DNA of 64,000 bases from Arenibacter antarcticus (GCF_041320605.1 NZ_CP166679.1:4140001-4204000); one strand, 5' to 3'. Shown: positions 1 through 10,039, counted from the stretch's first letter. The notes: generated by a model from the letters alone, not told the origin. A program made the numbers and translations.

Positions 1-1151
1 GGTTGCTGAAAAAACAAGCGTGCCATCCCAGCAAAAGGGTCCAAATGATTGATGTAATTAGCTCTAGAATCTATAAATCGGTGACCCTCGCGAACTTCAT
101 GCTGGGCCCAAAGTTGATTAATGGAAGTGGCATCTTCTTCAATGACAATACCTTCTTTCCATACTATTAGTTCCCGACCCTTATTTTTAATGTGATCCAT
201 TAGGGTGAGGATCATCTCATCCTCCACATATTCGGGTGCATTCCTTACTTCATCGGTTCCGATATGGATATACGGCATTTCTTCAGCATCCGCAAGTCCC
301 ATCAGCTCCTCAAATAGATCTATGAGAATGGGCAGTACCCTTTCATCTTTCATGCTAGTAAACCCAAAAGCCTTTCTAAAGGCAACGGTATGTCCTGGAA
401 TATCAAATTCAGGGATCAGGGTTATTTGGCGCTCCTTACAGTAGGCCACTATTTCCTTAAAATCCTCTTGGGTATAATATTTACCTACATGACGGCTAAA
501 AGTTTTGTCCGAATGTAATTCTGGATACAATTTACTTTCCAAGCGCCATCCCGGATCATCGGTCAAATGCCAATGAAAAATATTGTATTTGTACTGGGCT
601 AGGATATCCAATTGTTCCTTAAGTTGATCCACACTTTGGATATTTCGCCCGGTATCGTGCATAAAACCACGTATCTTAAAGGCTGGCCAATCATTTATAT
701 CCAATTGTGGTAGGCTCCAGTGTCCTCCTTCCCTCCTTAATAGCTGGCCCAAAGTCTGTAGCCCGTAGTAAGCACCCTTTATAGTGTGGGCAGCAAGGGT
801 CACCTTTTTATCGATACTTAAAGTATACCCTTCCTTATTGGGAATTTTTTTGTCCAGTAATATTTCGACACTAAAGCCTTTGGAATCGGACCACAATCCC
901 TCCTTACCTAACACTTTTTGTGGCTGCAGACCAACCGCTATAAAATCATTGTTACTAATATTTAAGGCAGAAAACGAAACCTCTTTATTCCCATAAGTTA
1001 ATTCCTGCGGAGTCGGAATTATGGGATATTTCATAGAGAGCCCATTTGATTTCTCCTGAGAATTAGCACTCAGTGCAAAAAAGGCCAAAAACAAGATGGA
1101 TACTCCTATCTTAAAACTTTGAAAATATTTTTTTTTGATTATAGTTTCCAT
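1..1151 (-). CDS. GH20 beta-N-acetylhexosaminidase, partial (C-terminus outside window)
   Basis: Read on the minus strand from an ATG at 1149-1151, the frame stays open to the window edge (383 codons), so the C-terminus is missing. The N-terminus has a basic stretch then a hydrophobic Sec-type signal (SILFLAFFALSANSQ). A GH20b-like N-terminal domain follows, then the catalytic barrel with FHWHLTDDPGWR, PEFDIPGHT and the family's catalytic Asp-Glu pair in IHIGTDEV. GH20 enzymes release terminal GlcNAc/GalNAc by substrate-assisted catalysis. Export suggests periplasmic or surface action. It lies downstream of the neuraminate-lyase-like gene on the same strand and near susC/susD, so it probably trims hexosamines from sialylated host- or algal-type glycans. 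The family call is firm; the exact substrate is inferred. Confidence 0.93.
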   Translation of the reverse strand, partial: METIIKKKYFQSFKIGVSILFLAFFALSANSQEKSNGLSMKYPIIPTPQELTYGNKEVSFSALNISNNDFIAVGLQPQKVLGKEGLWSDSKGFSVEILLDKKIPNKEGYTLSIDKKVTLAAHTIKGAYYGLQTLGQLLRREGGHWSLPQLDINDWPAFKIRGFMHDTGRNIQSVDQLKEQLDILAQYKYNIFHWHLTDDPGWRLESKLYPELHSDKTFSRHVGKYYTQEDFKEIVAYCKERQITLIPEFDIPGHTVAFRKAFGFTSMKDERVLPILIDLFEELMGLADAEEMPYIHIGTDEVRNAPEYVEDEMILTLMDHIKNKGRELIVWKEGIVIEEDATSINQLWAQHEVREGHRFIDSRANYINHLDPFAGMARLFFQQ

Positions 1152-1360
1152 GCCTATTTTTAATGTTGAACAAAAGGTAAACATAATTTGAAAAATACTA
1201 ATCCGCCAAATTGGTAAAAGTAGCTGCCGGAATCTCAGCAACATGAGTTAAATTCCCATTGGCATAGGAACTGTAAACAAACAATTCTCAATTTAATACT
1301 GATAAATTATTCATCTTCAACTAGGAGTGGACTCCAAACTAACTAGGAATCTTACCTCCT
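1152..1360. other. Intergenic gap with a possible C-terminal gene remnant
   Basis: This 209-nt gap separates the hexosaminidase from the aldolase gene. On the minus strand, 1198-1288 reads as an open 29-codon stretch ending in TAG, with protein-like composition (ELFVYSSYANGNLTH...), but a stop precedes it. It could be the tail of a deleted gene. A half-copy of the operator seen upstream of the aldolase (ACATAAT) occurs at about 1179-1185. Neither point is strong. Confidence 0.25.
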
Positions 1361-2263
1361 CTATGTTTTACTTAAATAAGGTGTTACTCCCAAAGCGTCC
1401 AATTCAGTTTTGGCCTCCTCTATTTGAGCATCGGTAAGTGTAGTATGTGGAAATCTACTAGGACCAAGATCTACACCCAGTGCCCTCATAAATGACTTTG
1501 CCGCACCGTTAAATCCGCCTTTAGCATTTAGTACATCCACAAATTTCATGGATTTCTGCTGAAGGTCTGCAGCCAACTTATGATTGTTGTTATTAAAAGC
1601 CTCGACTATTGCCAAGTACAAGGGGGCTAAATGATTATAGGTACTCCCTACCCAACCATCTGCGCCAAAAGGCAGGCTGGAAAGAAAAACTTCATCAAAT
1701 CCAAATAAAATATTAGCGGAACCATTGTTAAATTCCTTGGAATACTTATAGTCGATTAGGTTATTGTTGGTAAACTTTATACCTGCCAAATTTGGAATCT
1801 GTGGGGTGGCCAGTTCCAAAAACTCGACCATATTGAAATTTGCCCCTGTCAATACAGGAATATGGTAATAGAAAAATGGGGTATTGGGGGCACATGCGGC
1901 AATTTCCTTGCAATACTCCACCAATTTATGAATATTAGAGAGTCTAAAGTAGTAGGGAGCAAGTGCGGCAATACCGTCTACCTTATCTGCAGCATGCCTA
2001 GCCAAATCCTTAGCCTCGTTTAGGCTGGTATGACCTACATGATCGATTACAAAAAGATCTGAAGTTTTGTTTTCTCCCCAAGCACTGGTAATCTGTTTTC
2101 TTTCGGCTATGGACAAAGAAGCAAAATCACCAGTGGATCCGTTGATAAATGCGCCTTTCACCCCATTTCCTTTTAAGAATTTCGCATACTTAGGAATCAC
2201 CCCTAAATTTAGCGAAGTGTCCTGATGCATGGGTGCATAGGTCGCTGCTATAAGTCCTTTCAT
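1361..2263 (-). CDS. nanA: N-acetylneuraminate lyase-like class I aldolase (DapA/NanA family)
   Basis: This 300-residue cytoplasmic TIM-barrel protein is the usual length for the DHDPS/N-acetylneuraminate lyase family. It shows the substrate-carboxylate loop NGSTGDF near residue 42, the YYHIPV motif with the conserved catalytic Tyr, and the Schiff-base Lys in AGIKFTNNN. The GSTG and YYHIP context resembles neuraminate lyases more than DapA. The family role is cleavage of sialic acid to N-acetylmannosamine and pyruvate. It is divergent from susC/susD, with a GntR-type operator 13 bp before its start, so it probably acts after SusCD-mediated uptake. Other 2-keto-3-deoxy sugar aldolases remain possible. 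The start is the first ATG after the promoter and operator. Confidence 0.85.
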   Translation of the reverse strand: MKGLIAATYAPMHQDTSLNLGVIPKYAKFLKGNGVKGAFINGSTGDFASLSIAERKQITSAWGENKTSDLFVIDHVGHTSLNEAKDLARHAADKVDGIAALAPYYFRLSNIHKLVEYCKEIAACAPNTPFFYYHIPVLTGANFNMVEFLELATPQIPNLAGIKFTNNNLIDYKYSKEFNNGSANILFGFDEVFLSSLPFGADGWVGSTYNHLAPLYLAIVEAFNNNNHKLAADLQQKSMKFVDVLNAKGGFNGAAKSFMRALGVDLGPSRFPHTTLTDAQIEEAKTELDALGVTPYLSKT

Positions 2264-2275
2264 ATCTATTCTTTA

Positions 2276-2325
2276 ATTATGTTGTACATAATACAAAATT
2301 AATCAAACATTTTGAGGTGTACAAT
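2276..2325 (-). promoter_or_regulatory. nanA promoter with GntR-type operator
   Basis: On the minus strand a -7 box TAATTTTG (2294-2301, matching TAnnTTTG) has an ATTG -33 box at 2322-2325. Immediately downstream at 2276-2292 lies the inverted repeat ATTATGT-TGT-ACATAAT, at the expected transcription start and 13 bp before the ATG. The GT-N3-AC core is the pattern used by FadR-type GntR repressors. The cognate regulator gene is not in this window. Confidence 0.7.
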
Positions 2326-2535
2326 ATATATTATTAGGGATTTAAATAAAATATGATTCATAATAATTTATGAATTGCATCCTTAAATTCTTAAACCTAC
2401 AAATACAGTGCAAATTCAACTTAGAAATATTCAATTTTTCTTACAAAAACATAAGAATTATTATTAATTTAATATTTAAAAACTTACATAATTAAGATAA
2501 ATGTAATTTTTTCGCCAAAAAACAATAAAAAAAGT

Positions 2536-2584
2536 TTTGCTGATATTTAGTTTTTTGATAATATTGCATTATGTAATACATAAT
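2536..2584 (+). promoter_or_regulatory. susC promoter with the same GntR-type operator
   Basis: TTTG at 2536-2539, a 19-nt spacer and TAATATTG at 2559-2566 match the Bacteroidota -33/-7 consensus with one mismatch. The inverted repeat ATTATGT-AAT-ACATAAT follows directly at 2568-2584, 10 bp before the susC ATG. Its arms are identical to the copy upstream of the divergent aldolase gene, so one regulator probably represses both transcripts by blocking the start region. Confidence 0.7.
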
Positions 2585-2594
2585 AACTAACGGA

Positions 2595-5500
2595 ATGATA
2601 TACAAAAACAAACTTTTAAAGTATGTGCTTACACTTGCTGCCTTTCTATTTATAGGGGGTTTGTATGCACAAGAAAGAACGGTCACCGGAACTATTTCTG
2701 ATGGCAGTGGACAAACCCCTCCCAGGTGCTAACGTTTTGGTAAAAGGCACTAGCACCGGTAGTCAGACTGACTTTGATGGTAACTATTCCATCCAAACCA
2801 ACCAAGACGATGTATTGGTATTTAGCTACCTAGGATTTACTACACAAAGTATTCCCGTGGGAAATCAAAGCACTATAAATGTTACCCTACAGGAAGACGC
2901 TGCCATGCTAGATGAAGTAGTTGTTACCGGTTACGGCAGTCAGACCCGAGGAACTTTAACCACCTCGGTTTCTAAACTGGATACCGAAATTTTGGAAACC
3001 TCTACGAGATCCAATGCTGCAACGGCCTTACAAGGGACCATAGCTGGCCTAAGGGTCACCAACAATACCGGTCAACCCGGTTCAACACCATCCATTGTAT
3101 TACGGGGAGGTACTAATTTTGACGGATCTGGTTCACCACTAATTTTAATAGATGGTATTCCTGGTTCTTTTTATGCATTAAACTCTGATGATATTGAATC
3201 TATTGAAGTATTAAAAGATGCTGCGGCCACCGCTATTTACGGTGCAAGATCTGCCAACGGGGTTATTTTGGTAACCACCAAATCTGGTAAGCCTGGAAAA
3301 TCCTCTATTAATTATAAATATAAATATAGCATGAATGAGGAGAGAAATAGTCAAAAGTACCTAGAAGCTGCTGATTTTTTAAATTACAACAGACAAGGAC
3401 ATGCATACTCTGAAGCAACACGTGGAAATCCAAATTTCATCCGTCAATTCATCAATGGAGACAACTCATTTGGTATAGGAGGTAACACTACTAATTCTCC
3501 CTTCACTACCCAATTGTTAACATCGGACAACCAATATTTATTGAATCAACCTGGATGGAGCTCTATTCCTGACATTTTAGACCCTTCCAGACAGATTTTA
3601 TTTTACAATAATAAAAATGTAGGAGACCGTATCTACCAAAGTAGTGAAACAAAAGATCATTATTTATCTTTTGACGGTGGTGACGAAAAAGGTACCTACT
3701 ATTTAGGGTTGGGACTTTTGGATAATGACGGTTTAATTTTAGGATCTGGTTTTAAAAGATATTCAGGAAAATTTACAGGGACTTATAGAATATCAGACAA
3801 TCTAAAAGTAAATTCCAACGTATTATACTCTCATTCTAACTTAAGTAGAAGTCCATTGGGAAGTGATATTTTCGCCTTTAGAAGGTTTCAAGGTCAGGCT
3901 CCTACCTCTAGGGATTTTGACAATAACCCAGACGGGACGTTTTCAGATATATATGCAGTAGGACAAAACGAAGGATTTGGAAACCCATTATACTATCAGG
4001 ATAAGTTTGTTAGAAAAAACCTTGAACAACGCTTATCCGCTTCGGTTGGAATCGACTGGAATGTTTTTGACAACCTTATCTTATCTGTAGACGGAAGCCA
4101 CTTTACCATCAACAATCACGACGAGAGTTTTAACAGAGCTTACAGGGTAGGAAGCACTTCTGGACCTCTACGAACTGGCCGCGAGGCATCGGTTAGGCTA
4201 GAGAGAACATTAAGAAATCAGTTGACCAGTACTTTAAATTATACCAAAAAATTTGGCAACCATAATTTTAACGCCCTAATCGGGGCCGAATACTTTAAAG
4301 ATAATTACTTTACTACTTCTGCTGGAACAAGAAATTCTCCTTCAGATTTAATTGAAACCCTTAATGCTGGAGCAGAAGCTGAAGGTATTCCTTCCAGTTT
4401 TGAAACAGAATATGTAATCGTATCTACCTTTGGACGTTTGTTGTATGATTTTGACAACAAGTATTTAATCAGTGGTACTTTTAGACGTGACGGATCTTCT
4501 AGATTGGGAAACCAGAAATTTGGATTTTTCCCAGGAGTATCTGTAGGTTGGAATGCACATAATGAAAGTTTCTTCAATGAAGCTAATTTAAACGAATACA
4601 TCACTAGATTAAAACCAAGATTAAGTTATGGGGTTAATGGTAACCAGGATGTTTTAAGTAATTATGGTGTTTTCGGTGCTTACGGAAGTCAAGGTGTATA
4701 CAATGGTCAAACTGGCTATGCTAATTCTTCCCTAGCTACCTTGGATCTAAAATGGGAAAAGTCGACCACACTTAATGTCGGGTTGGACATCTCGTTTTTA
4801 GATAACAGACTTTCTTTTATTGCTGACCTTTACTCTAGAGATATTAAGGACAAACTTGCAAACCTTACCCTACCTTTTTACACAGGATTTAGCAGTATAT
4901 TAACCAACAACGGAACCATTAGGAATAAAGGTTTTGAACTACAGGTCAATGGTGATATTATTAGAACTGAAGATATAAGCTGGAATGTTGGTGCTACTTT
5001 TACCTCCAACAAAAATTACGTGATAGATCTTCCTGAAAACGATAATGACTTAAACAGACAAGGAGGAGAATTGATCTGGAACTCAAAGACTGGTGAAGAA
5101 GAATGGACGGGTGGTTTTCAAGAAGGACAACGATCGGGTCACGATCTTGTGATAGCTTTTGAACAAGAGCGTATTTATGCCACTCAGGCCGAAGCTGATG
5201 CAGACAATGCCATCACGGACGATTTCATGCCAGCAGCTAGCCGAAATAAACGTTGGGCCGGTGATGTTAAATGGAAGGACCAAAATAATGATGGCGTTAT
5301 CAATAGCCTTGATAGGAAAGTTATAGGACGCACTACGCCAGACTTCCTTGGAGGTTTAACTACTAATTTTAAATACAAGAATTTTGGTTTATTTGTTAAA
5401 ACCGATTTTGCAACTGGACATTTAATATGGAACCATATTAAAAATAAAGGTTACGGACAAACGCAGGGTAACCTAAATCAACCTATTGAAGTATTAGATT

Positions 5501-5847
5501 CTTGGACCCCTACTAATACAATTACAGATTGGCCACGTTTTGTTTTTGTAAATGACGCGAAAAATGTATGGAGAGGTAGTGAATCTGATGAAAGTCTACA
5601 AAATTTTGGCAACCAACAATTCTGGGAAAAAGGAGATTATTTAGCGCTTAGAGAGATAACCTTAAGCTATAATGTACCGGCAGAATACTTTAAGAATACC
5701 ATCAAAAGACTTAACATCTTCCTTACAGGATCTAACTTACATTACTTTAAAAGTATGAGTGGTGATACCCCAGAAATTGGTGGTGTTCAAAATGGAGCAT
5801 TTCCACTTCCAAAAACAATAACAATAGGACTTAATCTAACTTTTTAA
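2595..5847 (+). CDS. susC: SusC/RagA-family TonB-dependent receptor with apparent N-terminal frameshift
   Basis: This outer-membrane, TonB-dependent SusC porin would import glycan fragments with the SusD lipoprotein encoded 11 bp downstream. The natural start is the ATG at 2595, which encodes a clear signal peptide (LLKYVLTLAAFLFIGGLYAQ) and then RTVTGTISDGSGQ. That frame hits TAA at 2730-2732. The rest of the protein continues in the +1 frame with the canonical carboxypeptidase-regulatory-like start (PLPGANVLVKGTSTG, TDFDGNY), DEVVVTGYG, the plug, and a barrel ending in a C-terminal Phe. One extra base within 2713-2719 (AAA or CCCC run) explains this. Either the gene is broken or the assembly has a one-base error. 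Starting at the internal ATG 2665 would remove the signal peptide. Confidence 0.9.
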
Positions 5848-5858
5848 ATAGTAGCAAA

Positions 5859-7364
5859 ATGAAGAATTATATATATATACTACTAGCTCTTGTTACTTTT
5901 AGTTCATGTGAAAGTGAACTCGATTTACCAAACCCAAGTGAATTAACCACCGCTGGTTTCTGGGATACAGAAGAAGGAGCGAGAACCGCGCATACAGGAT
6001 TATATGCGAACTTAAGATCTTCAGCCGATGAATTATGGCTATTAGGAGAAATAAGGAGTGATATTTGGGGTGGACGGACTTACGAGTCGGAAGCTAACAT
6101 CTCCTTAATCCAATCTAACATTACAGTCGCCACAGCACCTTTTGGTGGTTGGGCAGAGTTATACACCAGAATCCATAGGATAAATGACTTTTTGACAAAT
6201 ATTTCAAATGTAACCTTTATCAATGAAGACGATAAGACCCACCTTATTGGACAGGCTTATGGTTTAAGAGCGTTATACTACTACACCTTACTAAAGACTT
6301 GGGGTGATGTGCCAATTACTTTAGAGCCATTGGGCAAGGTAGATCCAGCAACCCTGGCTAGGGAAAGGTCGTCCCAAAGCGAGGTAATGACTTTGATAAA
6401 GTCCGACCTAACAGCTTCTTTAAGTGCCTTTGGATCCGATGACAGCTTTTTTGAAGGGAGTAGGTCCTATTGGTCCATAGCAGCAACATTAGCTCTTAAA
6501 GGAGACGTCTTCATCTGGTCTGGGAATTTACTTGGCGGAGGGAATGCAGATTTTACGGAAGCCAAATCTGCCTTACAGCAAATTGCCAGTTTAGGGGTAA
6601 GTTTAGCACCTAGTATTGAAGATTTATGGGGAGTGGATAATGAAGATAACAGCGAGTTTATTTTTGCCTTGAATTATAAGCAAGACGAAGCAGAGAACTT
6701 TTACAATAGCTTAACCGGTAGAAGTACCGAAATTAACCCTCAGTTTAATAACAGCGGGGAGTCTATGAGTAGCTTTGTAATTGCAGGCGCCAATAGATAT
6801 GGTCCGTCTGAAAAAACCATCCTTTTATTGGACAACAATGATGATAGTCGTAAGGATGCCACTTTCATTAGTCTGTATATCGATGACAACGGAGGTTTAG
6901 GGTATCCCACCTATAACGAACCTAAATATTTTGGCGCTATTTTTAATAAATTCTTGGGACAGGTAATTGGTTCTGAACGAATTTTTGAGAATGACGTACC
7001 AGTTTATAGATATGCGGATGTGTTATTACTCTTAGCAGAAGCTAAAAACCATTTGGGTGAAGACCCCTCAGGAGAAATAAACGAAATTCGGGAAAGAGCC
7101 TATGGAGATAACTTTACTCCAATTATCCATGCCTACGTGAACGGTTCACAAACAGATAACGCTAATGCCATTTTAAATGAACGATATAAAGAATTTATAG
7201 GTGAAGGTAAAAGATGGTGGGACTTAAGAAGAGCTGGGACCAATTCTGTATTTGACAATATTGAATTCTTAAGTCCAGGAGATGAATTTAAAATGATTTT
7301 ACCCATTACTACTGATATGATCGGAAGAAACCCCTTGTTGGTACAATCACCCGGGTATAATTAA
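5859..7364 (+). CDS. susD: RagB/SusD-family nutrient-uptake lipoprotein
   Basis: This 501-residue protein has a lipoprotein signal (LLALVTFSSC, acylated Cys at about residue 17). The family's N-terminal hallmark follows (ELTTAGFWDTEEGA with an alpha-helical TPR-like region), then the typical C-terminal block LNERYKEFIGEGKRWWDLRR. SusD proteins sit on the outer surface as the lid of the SusC channel and bind the glycan. It is 11 bp downstream of susC, is co-transcribed with it, and is followed by a strong terminator. No frame defect is seen here, unlike its partner. The substrate is inferred from the neighbouring neuraminate lyase and hexosaminidase genes to be a sialylated or amino-sugar glycan. 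Confidence 0.95.
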   Translation: MKNYIYILLALVTFSSCESELDLPNPSELTTAGFWDTEEGARTAHTGLYANLRSSADELWLLGEIRSDIWGGRTYESEANISLIQSNITVATAPFGGWAELYTRIHRINDFLTNISNVTFINEDDKTHLIGQAYGLRALYYYTLLKTWGDVPITLEPLGKVDPATLARERSSQSEVMTLIKSDLTASLSAFGSDDSFFEGSRSYWSIAATLALKGDVFIWSGNLLGGGNADFTEAKSALQQIASLGVSLAPSIEDLWGVDNEDNSEFIFALNYKQDEAENFYNSLTGRSTEINPQFNNSGESMSSFVIAGANRYGPSEKTILLLDNNDDSRKDATFISLYIDDNGGLGYPTYNEPKYFGAIFNKFLGQVIGSERIFENDVPVYRYADVLLLLAEAKNHLGEDPSGEINEIRERAYGDNFTPIIHAYVNGSQTDNANAILNERYKEFIGEGKRWWDLRRAGTNSVFDNIEFLSPGDEFKMILPITTDMIGRNPLLVQSPGYN

Positions 7365-7406
7365 AACATTACTAGTTGAGTAATAGTTGAGTTAGTTTTT
7401 TACTTG

Positions 7407-7434
7407 AAGGAGGGGGTGGTTTCCCTCCTTTTTT
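7407..7434 (+). terminator. Rho-independent terminator after susD
   Basis: An 8-bp GC-rich stem AAGGAGGG / CCCTCCTT with an 8-nt loop is followed by a T run, 43 bp after the susD stop. It should end the susC-susD transcript. Confidence 0.85.
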
Positions 7435-7510
7435 CGTACCCCTTTACAACCATGAGTGAACTAAGGAACCGAGTTGGACAAAAGAAAGGTATGGCCTGGA
7501 CATGTCAAAT

Positions 7511-7549
7511 AAAAAACTCCCGTGAATCAACTTCACAGGAGTTTTTTTT
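7511..7549. terminator. Bidirectional terminator between susD and murA
   Basis: ACTCC-c-GTGAA / TTCAC-a-GGAGT forms a hairpin with one mismatch, flanked by A6 on the left and T8 on the right. It can therefore terminate in both directions between the convergent susD and murA genes. Confidence 0.8.
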
Positions 7550-7601
7550 ATATTAAATCTGTTTCTTAAAAATCAACAGCAACTATGGTGATTTAAACGA
7601 A

Positions 7602-8909
7602 CTAGACCCTTGTGATTTTGGCTCCTATAGCCCTTAGACGGGTATCTATATTTTCATAACCACGATCTATTTGCTCTATGTTGTGTATGGTAGAAGTACC
7701 TTTGGCCGACAACGCGGCTATCAATAGAGAAACTCCTGCCCTGATATCCGGGGAAACCATGGTGGTGGCCATTAAGCTCGACTTAAAGTTATGCCCTATT
7801 ACGGTAGCTCTATGTGGGTCGCATAGGATAATCTTAGCGCCCATATCGATCAATTTATCTACAAAAAACAATCGACTTTCAAACATTTTCTGATGGATCA
7901 AGACCTCTCCTTTTGCTTGGGTGGCCATCACTAAGATAATACTTAACAAATCTGGAGTCATCCCTGGCCAGGGTGCATCAGATACTGTTAAAATAGAACC
8001 GTCTATATAATTTTGTATTTCGTAACCATCCTTGTGTTCTGGGATATAGATATCATCTCCCTTGCGTTCCAATTGAATGCCCATTTTTCTGAAAATAGTG
8101 GGGATTTGTCCCAAATCGTCCCAACTCACGTCTTTAATGGTAAGTTCACTTTTGGTCATGGCAGCCAATCCAATCCAACTCCCAATTTCAATCATATCGG
8201 GAAGCATTCGGTGTTCGGTCCCACCCAAGGTTTCAACACCTTCTATTTCCAATAAGTTAGACCCTATTCCTTTGATCTTTGCTCCCATTCTATTGAGCAT
8301 CTTACATAATTGTTGTAAGTATGGCTCACAGGCGGCATTGTAAATGGTGGTTGTTCCTTCGGCAAGCACGGCCGCCATCACTATATTGGCAGTCCCAGTA
8401 ACCGAAGCCTCGTCCAATAACATATAACTGCCCTTTAATCGCTTGGCTTCTACCCCATAAAAGTGCTCCTCTTTGTTATACCTGAATTTGGCTCCTAGTT
8501 TTATAAAGCCTTCAAAATGGGTATCCAATCGTCTTCGGCCTATTTTATCGCCTCCCGGTTTTGGAATATACCCTTTTCCGAAACGCGCCAATAAAGGACC
8601 TACTAACATTATTGAACCTCGCAATCCTCGTCCATCTTCTTTGAATTTGGCCGATTGAAGGTAATCCAAATTAATGTCATCGGCTATAAAAGTATAGGAA
8701 CCTTGACCTTTTTTCTGGATTTTAACCCCTAAATCTTCCAGTAAGGAGATTAGTTTATTAACATCTACTATATCCGGGATATTGGTAATCGATATTTTTT
8801 CTGAAGTGAGCAGTACGGCACAAAGTATTTGAAGTGCTTCATTCTTTGCCCCTTGTGGCGTAATCTCACCATGCAACTGATGTCCGCCCTCTATTTTAAA
8901 TGTTCCCAT
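7602..8909 (-). CDS. murA: UDP-N-acetylglucosamine 1-carboxyvinyltransferase, Cys-to-Asp active-site type
   Basis: MurA transfers enolpyruvate from PEP to UDP-GlcNAc, the first committed step of peptidoglycan synthesis in the cytoplasm. The 435-residue length is normal and the EPSP-synthase-like fold is recognisable, with the essential Lys22-Asn23 in QGAKNEAL. The catalytic loop reads PKPGGDKIG: Asp121 stands where E. coli MurA has Cys115, the residue alkylated by fosfomycin. Asp at this site is known to keep activity and give fosfomycin insensitivity (mycobacteria, Chlamydia, Borrelia). The DUF4290 gene lies upstream, 15 bp away on the same strand, so the two are probably co-transcribed. Confidence 0.97.
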   Translation of the reverse strand: MGTFKIEGGHQLHGEITPQGAKNEALQILCAVLLTSEKISITNIPDIVDVNKLISLLEDLGVKIQKKGQGSYTFIADDINLDYLQSAKFKEDGRGLRGSIMLVGPLLARFGKGYIPKPGGDKIGRRRLDTHFEGFIKLGAKFRYNKEEHFYGVEAKRLKGSYMLLDEASVTGTANIVMAAVLAEGTTTIYNAACEPYLQQLCKMLNRMGAKIKGIGSNLLEIEGVETLGGTEHRMLPDMIEIGSWIGLAAMTKSELTIKDVSWDDLGQIPTIFRKMGIQLERKGDDIYIPEHKDGYEIQNYIDGSILTVSDAPWPGMTPDLLSIILVMATQAKGEVLIHQKMFESRLFFVDKLIDMGAKIILCDPHRATVIGHNFKSSLMATTMVSPDIRAGVSLLIAALSAKGTSTIHNIEQIDRGYENIDTRLRAIGAKITRV

Positions 8910-8924
8910 TAAAGGTGGAAAATA

Positions 8925-9578
8925 TTAGTAACGCTTTTTACCGCGATTATGAGTTCTTTGTGTATTTTTTTTTGTGGTGACCCTTGGGGTCTTTGCAACC
9001 CTGTTTTTTAGGAATTGCCCGCTTTCCGTTAAGTTCTCTCCTTCTGTGGCAAGATCTATCTGTCCGTCACTAAGTTCATATAAATGCTTAAATATGATCT
9101 TATCATCTACAGTGTCCTTATTCCAATTTAGGTAGCACTTTTTCATGTGATTGGCAATGGCAAACTCCAAACCTTCCCTCATATCGCCCTTTTCCCATTT
9201 TACGGCAACATCGATCATACGTTTAATATTATTCCCATAAAATCGATATTTTGGAAAATTTTGGGGATATTCTAAAGGTTCCGGTCTTTTTTGCAAGGTT
9301 TCTTGGGAAGTGATCGGAAATGGAGACGCTACGTTCAGTTTAAAATCTGACATAATGAACAACTGATCCCAAAGTTTATGATGAAAATCGGGGACATCCC
9401 TTAAGTGCGGCTGAATATTTCCCATAACGCTAATTATGGCCTGTGCCACCTTATTCCTCTCTTCATCGTCCTCTATGGAAATGGCATGGTCCACCATTTT
9501 TTGGAAATGGCGCCCGTATTCGGGTATAATGAGCTTTGAGCGCTCAGTATTGTATTCTAAGTTTTCTACTAAATTCAA
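8925..9578 (-). CDS. DUF4290 domain-containing protein
   Basis: This 217-residue soluble protein matches the DUF4290 family of Bacteroidota, typically found next to murA. No signal peptide or membrane segment is visible. It starts with NLEYNTERSKLIIPEYGRH, is helical and acidic in the middle, and ends in a basic tail (TKKNTQRTHNRGKKRY) that may bind nucleic acid or another polyanion. Function is unknown. The 15-bp gap to murA suggests one transcript. Confidence 0.88.
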   Translation of the reverse strand: MNLVENLEYNTERSKLIIPEYGRHFQKMVDHAISIEDDEERNKVAQAIISVMGNIQPHLRDVPDFHHKLWDQLFIMSDFKLNVASPFPITSQETLQKRPEPLEYPQNFPKYRFYGNNIKRMIDVAVKWEKGDMREGLEFAIANHMKKCYLNWNKDTVDDKIIFKHLYELSDGQIDLATEGENLTESGQFLKNRVAKTPRVTTKKNTQRTHNRGKKRY

Positions 9579-9666
9579 AGTGAAATATTTATTGCTTATG
9601 ATTTATGATAAGTGGAGTAATCTAATAACGGTTGCAAAATAATAAAATTATGCCAGATATGCTAGT

Positions 9667-9954
9667 TTATAGCGATATTACCCCTTCTATCACCCCTACT
9701 TCCTTATATTTTTCAATAACTTGGTCCGGATTTTTTAGATTCACCGTAATGGACAAGCTAGTATATTTGGCGTTTTTGGATTTTTTGGATTCAATTACAG
9801 CACCTGTATTATCAAAGATATCCTGAATCTGCTTAATTTTTTCAGTATCCGTAGGTAAAATAAACTTATACAAGTAATTGGAAGGCCACTTGCTTACCGC
9901 TGATAATTGCTCTTTTAATCGATTGTAAAAATCGTCCGATTGATTTTGATCCAT
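9667..9954 (-). CDS. DUF493 family protein (YbeD-like)
   Basis: This 95-residue protein has the ferredoxin-like DUF493/YbeD pattern (YLYKFILPTDTEK ... NAKYTSLSITVNLKNPDQVIEKYKEV...GVISL). The family is small, cytoplasmic and of uncertain, probably regulatory, function. It lies on the minus strand between murA/DUF4290 and the divergent ATPase gene at 10040. The start ATG is followed by a DQNQSDDFY leader typical of the family. Confidence 0.85.
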   Translation of the reverse strand: MDQNQSDDFYNRLKEQLSAVSKWPSNYLYKFILPTDTEKIKQIQDIFDNTGAVIESKKSKNAKYTSLSITVNLKNPDQVIEKYKEVGVIEGVISL

Positions 9955-10039
9955 GCCAATGTTTTTGCAAATATATAAAGTATCCTTGTCAATTTTTTAA
10001 TCTTTATGGTATTTCCTTACTTTACACGACTATTTTTGC

